In this document: piece by piece, positions 25,957 to 33,569 of the stretch
How the letters are laid out: each line of letters begins with the position of its first letter
Numbering within the stretch: position 1 is the stretch's first letter
Source of the DNA: Faucicola osloensis_B
GTDB lineage: Bacteria > Pseudomonadota > Gammaproteobacteria > Pseudomonadales > Moraxellaceae
Assembly: GCA_964211495.1 (NCBI GenBank)
Contig: CAXORL010000001.1
Span: 186,001 to 250,000, forward strand
Length of the DNA: 64,000 nt
Direction of reading: 5' to 3'
Made by a program: the position numbers and the translations under genes
The notes under the pieces: model-generated
Database searches by the model: none
Seen by the model: the letters and a program-made list of their open reading frames with translations, nothing else
What the model was told of the DNA's origin: nothing

Positions 25957-27891
25957 TTAGAACCATTGGTAGGTTAATGAGACGAATGAATTAATGCCTT
26001 TTTGGCGGTAGCCATAAACGGTCTCATAATCTTTATCTGTGAGGTTGTTAAGTCGGCTGCTAATGGTTAGGTTTGGCGAGAGATAATAGTTGCCTGATAA
26101 ATTAAGAGTCATGTAGCTATCAAGTGTTTCTCTCGTTGCGGGGAAATTATTTGAATTCATAAAATCCCTGTCACCCACGTACTGATTTTCTAAACGAATG
26201 TCAAAAGTGGGTTGTTGGTAGCCAATATAGACTAGACCTTTATTTTTTGGTTGATAGGTAAGTTGTAGTCCTGTGGCTTTATCTTCTGTATTGGTGTGAT
26301 CATAATTGAGACCAAATAATAAATTGTTTATGTGCCAATCAGACTGTAAGTTAACACCTTTTACTTTAGCTTGGGCAATATTTTGCGGAATATAATTTTC
26401 ATCAGCTTGAATTTTATTTTTTATATCAGACTGATATGTTGTTACTCGTGTTTTTTGCAGATTATTACTATGTTCTACAAAAATTTCGCTATTTTTACTG
26501 GTTTCAGATTTTAAATTAGAATTTGAATAATCTGGATAATACAAATCATTAAAGGTTGGGGCTCTAAAATTAGTAGCGTACGAAGCCCCAACACGCACGT
26601 TTGGCATTATGCGATATGCAACGCCGACGTTATAAGTGGTTTCATTGCCAAATTGTGAATTATCATCATATCTGATATTTAATTGACCATCGTATTTATC
26701 ATTACTTGCTAGATAACCTGCATACACACTTTTGATAGTACGGCTATCAATAGCGAATGCTACGCTGCTATCCACTTCTTGTTTTAAATGTTCATAGCCA
26801 CCAATTATTTGACCGAAAGGCAATTCATAGCCTAATTGTAAGTTGGCTTGCTTTTGAGTTGTGTTAAAAACATCATCTAATCGACCAGTTTGCCAATCTG
26901 CTCCATCATAAGTTGTAGATTTATCGAAACTTTGACCATATTTTAAGCTAGCAGTTAATTTGCCAAAATCATAATTTGCAAAACCATTAAAGACCCCATT
27001 TTTTTGGTCTGCATACGCATTAGATACATCCTTTCCATTGTCCAAATCTGATGTTGAAATAGCGTATAAACCTGTCATACCCACATTTAGGTTGTTATTG
27101 ATTTTATGTTTTGCGACGAAGCTAGCATTTTTTGATTCAAAACCATCCTTATCGGCGAAATAAGAATTAAATGGCGCATAAGTTTTAGTTGCATTAATGC
27201 CATGAGTTTTATCGTATCCTGCTGATATACTTAAAGTAGAAGAGTCATTAACGTATTGTCCTGTAATTTGACCTTTATAGCTGTCCTCTGAACCTGCACC
27301 CAAGGTCAAGGCTATATTTGATTGTTGAGCATTTTGACCTTTGGTAAAGACTTGAATCACGCCGCCCATCGCATCTGAGCCATAAAGGCTTGAGCCAGAA
27401 GCACCATAAACTATTTCTATTCTATCGATTTGGTCGACTGGTAACAGCGATAATGCTGCTCCACCTGCGGTTGCAGAGCTGTAACGAATCCCATCGATTA
27501 ATACTAAGACTTGACTATTGGAGTAACCACGCAATCTGACACCACTGCTCGCACCATCCCCACCATTTTGAGTAACATATATGCCACCTTGTCCACGAAG
27601 TACATCAATCACGCTTTGACCGCGATAACGTTGTAATTGTTCTTCATCAATCACGGTGGTTTGGGCGATGGTATTCTTGACAAGCGTCGGCGTTTTGGTT
27701 GCCGTGGTGGTAAAAGTAAGGCTCGGCAAGGTGGATTCAGTTTCGCCATTAGCAGCTTCGCTAGCCGCTGCATGAGCGCTAACACCAGTCATGGACATGC
27801 CAATAATCACCAAAACGCTTTGCGTGATTGGATGGATATTAAAAAATGGCTTTTTGATAAAACGTGGTGATGTCTGACAGGTATAACGCAT
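25957..27891 (-). CDS. btuB: TonB-dependent outer membrane receptor, BtuB-like
   Basis: BtuB takes up vitamin B12 across the outer membrane with TonB. The protein has a long N-terminal signal region ending near SAHAAASEA and a TonB-box-like segment before the plug. The plug domain carries QSVIDVLRGQGGIYVTQNGG, VRLRGYSNSQVLVLIDGIRYSS and IEIVYGASGSSLYGSDAMGGVIQVFTK, which match BtuB. The 22-strand barrel ends in an aromatic residue (TYQWF), as outer membrane proteins should. ATG 27891 is chosen; an in-frame TTG lies 12 bp earlier. I saw no cobalamin riboswitch or B12 genes nearby, so the substrate is inferred from plug similarity. Confidence 0.85.
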   Translation of the reverse strand: MRYTCQTSPRFIKKPFFNIHPITQSVLVIIGMSMTGVSAHAAASEAANGETESTLPSLTFTTTATKTPTLVKNTIAQTTVIDEEQLQRYRGQSVIDVLRGQGGIYVTQNGGDGASSGVRLRGYSNSQVLVLIDGIRYSSATAGGAALSLLPVDQIDRIEIVYGASGSSLYGSDAMGGVIQVFTKGQNAQQSNIALTLGAGSEDSYKGQITGQYVNDSSTLSISAGYDKTHGINATKTYAPFNSYFADKDGFESKNASFVAKHKINNNLNVGMTGLYAISTSDLDNGKDVSNAYADQKNGVFNGFANYDFGKLTASLKYGQSFDKSTTYDGADWQTGRLDDVFNTTQKQANLQLGYELPFGQIIGGYEHLKQEVDSSVAFAIDSRTIKSVYAGYLASNDKYDGQLNIRYDDNSQFGNETTYNVGVAYRIMPNVRVGASYATNFRAPTFNDLYYPDYSNSNLKSETSKNSEIFVEHSNNLQKTRVTTYQSDIKNKIQADENYIPQNIAQAKVKGVNLQSDWHINNLLFGLNYDHTNTEDKATGLQLTYQPKNKGLVYIGYQQPTFDIRLENQYVGDRDFMNSNNFPATRETLDSYMTLNLSGNYYLSPNLTISSRLNNLTDKDYETVYGYRQKGINSFVSLTYQWF

Positions 27892-28000
27892 AACTTGACC
27901 CAAAAAAATAGTTTAAAGATACATTGTAGAAAAATATCGTTACATAAGCTATTACTTTTGGTTGGTTATTGCTCATCAAAGCCTGAGGATTTTTCAATAA

Positions 28001-28029
28001 AAAACCCCTTTAGTAACTAAAGGGGTTTT
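28001..28029. terminator. Bidirectional intrinsic terminator
   Basis: AAAACCCCTTTA / TAAAGGGGTTTT with a 5-nt loop and T-runs on both strands. It ends the minus-strand gene at 28053. Confidence 0.9.
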
Positions 28030-28052
28030 AATACAAGCCTTCGTATCAACAG

Positions 28053-28538
28053 TTAGCTGGCTTGCTGTAATTTTTTAGCTTTTTGGTAGCATTCATTGAT
28101 GTGATTTTCAGCAATTTTTTTAAACATCAAATAGCCGATGGTACCTGCCACTAATTGACCGCCAAAGGGTACAAATTTGGTCACTTGCTTGGCAATAATA
28201 CGGCTACCAAAGCCTTGGAAAGTTTTTTTGGCGATACTGCGCGACACCACTAGCCCTGCCAAATCCACCGCTTTATCTTTTAGTTGGTTGATTTGCGTGC
28301 CATTGTTCAAATCTACCGCTGCCTGAGCGGGTTCAATTAAACCAAATTTAGCGGAGATTTCAGGTAGCAATTTTGATAACAGCGTGGCATCCACTGCAAC
28401 GTCTAGCAGCGGCACAGGGACAACTGCTGCTACGGCAGACATTTTAGCTTTACTTTTAATCATCGCCTCGCATTCGCGTTTGATTTTTTCTAAGTCCAGT
28501 TTTGGGTCGATTGTTTTGGTCAAATTTTCTGCTGACAT
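28053..28538 (-). CDS. Small membrane-associated protein, DUF697-like
   Basis: The 161-residue product starts with a charged helix (KLDLEKIKRECEAMIKSKAKMS). A hydrophobic Ala/Val/Pro stretch follows (AVAAVVPVPLLDVAVDATLL, about 35-54), and there is another near the C-terminus (FVPFGGQLVAGTIGYLMFKKI). This glycine/proline-interrupted hydrophobic pattern resembles DUF697/YcjF-type or EcsC-like proteins, but I cannot assign it firmly. The ribosome binding site AAGGA is well placed. It is flanked by a terminator and a 342-bp gap, so it is probably monocistronic. Function unknown. Confidence 0.65.
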   Translation of the reverse strand: MSAENLTKTIDPKLDLEKIKRECEAMIKSKAKMSAVAAVVPVPLLDVAVDATLLSKLLPEISAKFGLIEPAQAAVDLNNGTQINQLKDKAVDLAGLVVSRSIAKKTFQGFGSRIIAKQVTKFVPFGGQLVAGTIGYLMFKKIAENHINECYQKAKKLQQAS

Positions 28539-28880
28539 AATTTTTCCTTCTAAAAAATTTCAATTATCAATAATAAGGGTAGTATTGCAAAACGCTTGCA
28601 ACAAGAGATGATTATTCATTAATGGTCGGTGATACTGTTTCATTAATGGTAAGTGATGACTCTTTGGTTTGATTATAACTGAGTGTAAACATATGAATAA
28701 GCATCTTTTTGCAAAAAAATGCTAATGGTTTGTAGTGGCATTATTACGATATGCAAAACGCACAAATAGCTATGGAAGCTAATTGGGTGTTTTTCACCGT
28801 TTTGCTGTTGTAATTTTGCCTATTCACTCTCATTATGCTAGTTTGTTCTCTCTACTTTATTTGACAACCATGATAAGTTT
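28539..28880. other. 342-bp intergenic region with a 24-bp direct repeat
   Basis: TTCATTAATGGT begins two adjacent 24-bp units (28615-28638 and 28639-28662), which also share GTGAT. The region must hold divergent promoters for the minus-strand membrane protein and recJ. A TTGACA-like sequence sits at 28861, too close to recJ to serve it. Nothing else is clear. Confidence 0.5.
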
Positions 28881-30659
28881 ATGTTGACTGTGACTCCCCG
28901 TTTTAGTGCGAACCATATTGACGATATTCCCCGTGATTTACAGCCGTTGGCGCAGACATCGATGACATTAGCACGTATTTTGGCTGGGCGAGGCGTGCAA
29001 GATGTGGCAAATTTAGACACCGCCTTTAATAAGATGTTACCTGCAAATTCGCTGACAGGCATTACCAAGGCGGTGGCGCTGCTTGACAAGGCGATTGATA
29101 CGCAGCAAAAAATACTGATTGTGGGTGATTTTGACTGCGATGGCGCGACCAGCACTGCACTGATGGTAAGAGTATTGCGTGAAATGGGCGCGCAGGTTGA
29201 GTTTTTGGTGCCCGATCGCTTTAAATACGGTTATGGATTGACGCCAGAAATTGTTGCGCTAGGCATTGAAACCTATCATCCTGATGTGATTGTCACGGTT
29301 GATAATGGTATCTCCAGCCATGCGGGGGTCGAGCTTGCCAAAGCCAAAGGGCTAACGATGATTATTACCGATCATCACCTGACGACGCAGGCGACACCAA
29401 ACGCCGATGCCGTGGTCAATCCCAATCAGCTTGGCTGTGATTTTGCTAGTAAATCATTGGTAGGGGTTGGGGTGGCATTTTATGTGCTAGGCAATCTTGC
29501 CAAAGTCAGACGCCAAGCCAACAAATCCACCACCCAAGTGAGTCGCTATATTGATTTGGTGGCACTTGGCACGGTGGCGGATGTGGGCGTATTAGACCAA
29601 AATAATCGCATTTTGGTACACCAAGGTATCCAAGCCATCAAGCAAGGTCGTTGCTGTGTGGGTATTTTGGCGTTGTTGGAGCAGGCGAGTCGGCAGGCAG
29701 GAGACATCACGGCTCAAGATTTTGGTTTTATTTTAGGACCCCGTATCAACGCCGCAGGTCGTATGGATAGTATGCGGATTGGCATTGACTGCTTACTTAC
29801 CGATGATTGGGGGGAGGCACAGCGGCTTGCGCATCAGCTCGATAAACTCAATCAAGAGCGCCGCCAAGTCGAGCAGGGCATGCGACAACAAGCCGATAGT
29901 GTATTAACGACGCTTGAGAATCCATCTGAGCAAAGCGCTGTAAATCAAGTAACGCACCGCAAACGCAGTATTATTTTGTATCAAGACGACTGGCACCAAG
30001 GAGTGATTGGTATCGTCGCAGGCAGGTTAAAAGAAAGCTATCATGTGCCCGCTATCGTGTTTGCCCCTGCCGATACGGCTTTGATTGAAGATGACGATGC
30101 TATCAAAGGCTCCGCACGCTCTATTGAAGGCATTCATATCCGTGATGCCATTGAATCAGTCGCGCAAACCTACCCCGAACTTATTAGCCACTTTGGCGGG
30201 CATGCGATGGCGGCAGGTCTGACAATCAAACGAAAAAACTTTGAGCCGTTTTGTAAAGCGTTTGATGAGGTAATTGCAGCGGTGGCTGATGAGGTATTTG
30301 CAGAGACGTTATATAGCGATGGCGAATTGACAGCCGGTGAATTCACGGTCGATTTTGTAGATAGCTTGCAGACGTTGGCTATTTGGGGACATGGTTTTGT
30401 GCCACCGATATTTGATGGGGTGTTTGTGGTGCAAGATTATCGGGTGTTAAAAGAGCGCCATTTAAAACTATGGTTGTCGTATCCCGATGTCCCTTTTACT
30501 ATCGAAGCGATTTGGTTTAATGCTGACTTTGACGCGATAGCTTTGTCTGCTATCAATCGCAGTGTGTCAAAAGTGCATTTACTTTATGAGCTTGAGAAAA
30601 ATTTATTCAATGGACAAACCAAACTACAGTTAAGGGTAAAAAAGGGTGCACTCCTCTAG
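28881..30659 (+). CDS. recJ: Single-stranded-DNA-specific exonuclease RecJ
   Basis: RecJ is a 5'-3' ssDNA exonuclease in recombination and mismatch repair. The 592-residue protein starts with the RecJ pattern LARILAGRGVQDVANLD and MLPANSLTGITKAVALL. The DHH phosphoesterase motifs are VGDFDCDGATSTAL (about 83), TVDNGISSHAG and ITDHHLT (DHH, about 164). DHHA1 and OB regions follow (SHFGGHAMAAGLTIK carries the GGH motif). Cys replaces Ala in the usual DFDADG. No good ribosome binding site precedes ATG 28881. Length is close to E. coli RecJ (577). Confidence 0.96.
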   Translation: MLTVTPRFSANHIDDIPRDLQPLAQTSMTLARILAGRGVQDVANLDTAFNKMLPANSLTGITKAVALLDKAIDTQQKILIVGDFDCDGATSTALMVRVLREMGAQVEFLVPDRFKYGYGLTPEIVALGIETYHPDVIVTVDNGISSHAGVELAKAKGLTMIITDHHLTTQATPNADAVVNPNQLGCDFASKSLVGVGVAFYVLGNLAKVRRQANKSTTQVSRYIDLVALGTVADVGVLDQNNRILVHQGIQAIKQGRCCVGILALLEQASRQAGDITAQDFGFILGPRINAAGRMDSMRIGIDCLLTDDWGEAQRLAHQLDKLNQERRQVEQGMRQQADSVLTTLENPSEQSAVNQVTHRKRSIILYQDDWHQGVIGIVAGRLKESYHVPAIVFAPADTALIEDDDAIKGSARSIEGIHIRDAIESVAQTYPELISHFGGHAMAAGLTIKRKNFEPFCKAFDEVIAAVADEVFAETLYSDGELTAGEFTVDFVDSLQTLAIWGHGFVPPIFDGVFVVQDYRVLKERHLKLWLSYPDVPFTIEAIWFNADFDAIALSAINRSVSKVHLLYELEKNLFNGQTKLQLRVKKGALL

Positions 30660-30877
30660 ACAAGCGTTTTTGCTCATTCATACACAATCTGATAACCATA
30701 ACACCCAATAAAGATGATAAACGACATAAAATGACATGTTAATATAATTTATCACCTATACTGCCCCAATTTTTGCTAAATTATGCAGGTATCAAGGTGT
30801 TAATTTGTGGCGCTAATTTTTTAAATTTTGCATGAAGCGTTAGTGCTTAGCTGGCTATTATTTATTATTTAACCGTT

Positions 30878-30937
30878 TGTCTTTTAACTAGATATCTTTT
30901 AACTGGCTGTTTTTTAACTATCTGTCTTTTACCTGCG
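30878..30937 (+). repeat. 15-bp tandem repeat upstream of the WYL regulator, 4 units
   Basis: Units 30878-30892, 30893-30907, 30908-30922 and 30923-30937 follow TRTCTTTTAACTRKM. The array ends 14 bp before the start codon and lies next to the ribosome binding site. It could be a binding site array or an evolutionary by-product. The rest of the 292-bp gap after recJ shows no gene. Confidence 0.8.
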
Positions 30938-30951
30938 TATGGAGAATTGCC

Positions 30952-32067
30952 ATGAGTAAATCGCTTGCCAACAATGCAACCGCAACGACGGCTCGGCAAT
31001 GGCAAATCCTCTCACAGCTGGATCGCAAGCGTTGGCTCGGTACCACCCATATCAAAGAACAGCTTGATTTGATGGGTTTTGATATCAGTTTGCGAACCAT
31101 TCAGCGAGATTTAAACGCCTTAGCAACGCGTTTTCCGATTGAAAAAAACAACACCAACCCACAAGGTTGGCGCTGGCGTGAAGATGCACCGATGCAAAGC
31201 TTGCCGCATATGAATTTGTCGCAAGCGGTGGCATTTAGTATGATGCGCCATAATTTGACCCAGCTATTACCGCCGGCTATCTTAGATGAATTGATTCCGT
31301 GGTTTGACCTAGCGAATCGGCAACTCAAAGAAAGCAAAGTAGTAAACACTTGGCTCGATAGAGTGCGTATCCTGTCAGCCAATCAACCGCTCATCCCGCC
31401 ATCGGTCAATCCAGCCGCCAAAGACGCCGTCTATGACGCGTTGTTTCAAAATAAAAAACTCATCGCCTGTTATAAAGCGCGTGGGCGAGAGGAAGCGCAA
31501 AAATACACCTTAAATCCGCTAGCCATTGTGCAGCGTGGTGTGGTGATTTACTTGATTGCCTCGCGAACTGACAGAGCCTCTGACGATGTGCGCCAATTTG
31601 CTTTGCACCGTTTTGAAAGTGCTGAAGTAAGCGCAAGCGACGCGCAAACCCCAAAAGATTTTAATTTAGACAATTATATCAACACAGGCGCGATGGGGTT
31701 TAATTACCCTTTGTTCCAAAAACTCATGCCTGACAGCGAAAAAAACAACCACGAGCCCCCCATACAGCAAGTGCAGTTACTGTTTCATCCGTTATCGGGG
31801 GCAAGTTTGCTTGAAAGCCCATTATCAACCGACCAGCAAAGCTGGGAAGATGACGAAGGATTGCATATCACAGCCACAGTGAACATGACGTCCCAACTGG
31901 TATGGTGGCTACGCGGTTTTGGTAAAGGACTGCGAAAAATCGAGCCTGAGATTTTATCAATCGCCGTCTTTGAAACCCAAATGCCTGAGCGACAAATGCC
32001 CAATCAGCAACCGCCCAGTCGACAAGCGTTCGATCAACAACCCACCGCCCAAACAATAAGCGAATAA
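30952..32067 (+). CDS. WYL-domain transcriptional regulator
   Basis: The protein has an N-terminal winged HTH (about 10-80: RQWQILSQLDRKRWLGTTHIK, then SLRTIQRDLNAL as recognition helix). A WYL domain follows (about 155-230: AVYDALFQNKKLIACYK then LNPLAIVQRGVVIYLIAS), where the WYL core is degenerate, and a C-terminal WCX-like region. WYL regulators sense nucleic-acid or nucleotide ligands and often control stress or defence genes. The last 25 residues are Gln/Pro-rich and come from a 15-bp repeat. GGAG lies 8 bp before the ATG. A TerD-domain gene follows 52 bp downstream on the same strand and is the likely partner or target. Confidence 0.88.
   Translation: MSKSLANNATATTARQWQILSQLDRKRWLGTTHIKEQLDLMGFDISLRTIQRDLNALATRFPIEKNNTNPQGWRWREDAPMQSLPHMNLSQAVAFSMMRHNLTQLLPPAILDELIPWFDLANRQLKESKVVNTWLDRVRILSANQPLIPPSVNPAAKDAVYDALFQNKKLIACYKARGREEAQKYTLNPLAIVQRGVVIYLIASRTDRASDDVRQFALHRFESAEVSASDAQTPKDFNLDNYINTGAMGFNYPLFQKLMPDSEKNNHEPPIQQVQLLFHPLSGASLLESPLSTDQQSWEDDEGLHITATVNMTSQLVWWLRGFGKGLRKIEPEILSIAVFETQMPERQMPNQQPPSRQAFDQQPTAQTISE
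31981..32055 (+). repeat. 15-bp tandem repeat forming the C-terminal tail of the WYL regulator, 5 units
   Basis: Units start at 31981, 31996, 32011, 32026 and 32041 and encode MPERQ, MPNQQ, PPSRQ, AFDQQ and PTAQT. Each of the first four ends in a CAA codon. Confidence 0.75.
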
Positions 32068-32119
32068 TGAACAAACGCCCAAGCAAACTAACTACTTTGT
32101 CCGATTTTTCGAGAATTTT

Positions 32120-33184
32120 ATGAAACATACTGATAATAACACCCTTGAATCCACTGCAACCGACACCAACTCACAGCAGCCTAGCAAGCCAAAAACCACG
32201 ATTTTATACAGTGATTTGACGGATGATTCACCTATTACCACTGTCAAATCGCCTGATAATCTAACACCCAGCACTACTAAAGAGACGTACCAGATTATTT
32301 CGGCGCAGTTTGCCGACCCAATCCCAGCACCAACGGCTGAAATAATAGCGCCCGTCAATTCACCCAATTTGACCGATAAAAACACCAATGAGGCAGTAGT
32401 ATCAAGCACCTCGCCGCTACACCATTCGCTACACAAAGTGCCAATAATCAACCCCATGACTGATGACAAGATTTTGCAAAAAAGTCATCAGTTAGCAATC
32501 ACCCAAGACGATCAGCTTGAAGATGATAAAATAGCGACAGGTACAGCCATCGAGCAGATGGATGTGGTAATCAAGCAGTGGTATTTTACCGTGCAATGGC
32601 AGCAAACGCAGATGCCAAAATCAGGGCTTTACAATAAATTTAAAAAACGCACGCAAGCCATAGATATAGACTTATCCTGCTTACTTTGTAACCGATATGG
32701 TGAGGTAATCGAAACCGTTTGGTTCAAAAATGTCCGTGATAAAGCGCAATCAGTGCGTCATCAAGGCGATGAATTATTAGGCAAAAAGCCATTTAGCGCT
32801 ATCGATGACCGCAAAGAAGACCCTGACAACAATCAAAGCACCAAGGTCAATGATGCCAACTTAAACCAAGAAAGTATGGTGCTTTTTTTAAGTAAGCTTC
32901 CCCCGCAAGTATTTCATGTGGTGATGATTGTGTCATCTTATCACGGCTATGCGCTTAGCAAAGCGAAACAAGCGTCTTGTCAGCTCAGTGATGATGAAGG
33001 TAATGTGATTAGTGAGTTAGCGTTTGCCAAACTGCCAGCTGATACTAAGGCATTATGGTTTGCCAGTCTGACCCGTTCTGCCGATAGCTGGCGCTATAAC
33101 AACGAGCAGCAACCTTTAGACAACAACAAGATGGCGCTAATTGAAAAAGAAGTAAGTGAAAAATTGGTACGTACGGCCAGATGA
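32120..33184 (+). CDS. TerD-domain protein with a long disordered N-terminus
   Basis: The C-terminal part (about 155-350) matches the TerD fold. AIDIDLSCLLCNRYGEVIETVWF is the first strand pair with the calcium-site DxD pattern. SVRHQGDELLG corresponds to 'S.(R/K)H.GD...G'. LSKLPPQVFHVVMIVSSY is followed by QLSDDEGNVISELAF. The usual acidic GEGDGDDE loop is replaced by a longer Asp/Asn-rich insert. The first 150 residues are Thr/Ser/Asp-rich and probably disordered. TerD proteins take part in tellurite resistance and phage or stress responses. No other ter genes are nearby. It lies behind the WYL regulator and is probably co-transcribed. Confidence 0.8.
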   Translation: MKHTDNNTLESTATDTNSQQPSKPKTTILYSDLTDDSPITTVKSPDNLTPSTTKETYQIISAQFADPIPAPTAEIIAPVNSPNLTDKNTNEAVVSSTSPLHHSLHKVPIINPMTDDKILQKSHQLAITQDDQLEDDKIATGTAIEQMDVVIKQWYFTVQWQQTQMPKSGLYNKFKKRTQAIDIDLSCLLCNRYGEVIETVWFKNVRDKAQSVRHQGDELLGKKPFSAIDDRKEDPDNNQSTKVNDANLNQESMVLFLSKLPPQVFHVVMIVSSYHGYALSKAKQASCQLSDDEGNVISELAFAKLPADTKALWFASLTRSADSWRYNNEQQPLDNNKMALIEKEVSEKLVRTAR

Positions 33185-33569
33185 CTTGGGTGTAGCGTAA
33201 GCTTACTCTTTAATTCTCCTGAGTAAAATCACCCAGCATTTTGAGAGCCAAAAATTTATACATTTGACGACGTTGCTACAGCGTCTGTCAGTGATTGGAT
33301 ATATTCGCCACTGTGATACTGTGGTACACTATGACAAAAAAAGGGATTGTGTTAATCGATAGGGATACAGCGTATCTGCATTATTTTTCTCCTAAATATA
33401 GGTATTCCTAGATACATTATTGACTCATTATGCGGTAACCGTATACTTTGCGTTTAAAATGGTCAATAACATTTTATCCCCTAATTAGTAATGCTTACTG
33501 TGAAATTTCTCACGTTGCTAGATGCATTATCTAGTGTCTCAATTAACATTCATATAAAAGAGGTTCTCT
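33185..33569. other. 385-bp region upstream of icd with repeated CTAGATRCATTAT
   Basis: CTAGATACATTAT (33408-33420) and CTAGATGCATTAT (33518-33530) lie 110 bp apart, and a related ATCTGCATTAT is near 33374. The second copy is part of an inverted repeat, CTAGAT-GCATT-ATCTAG (33518-33534), 35 bp before the icd start. These could be regulator sites for icd. No gene and no clear terminator for the TerD gene were seen. Confidence 0.5.

Noticed and set aside
27892..28000. Cobalamin riboswitch upstream of the BtuB-like gene
   Set aside because: The leader is short and I could not find the B12 box core (GCCACTG-like) in it.
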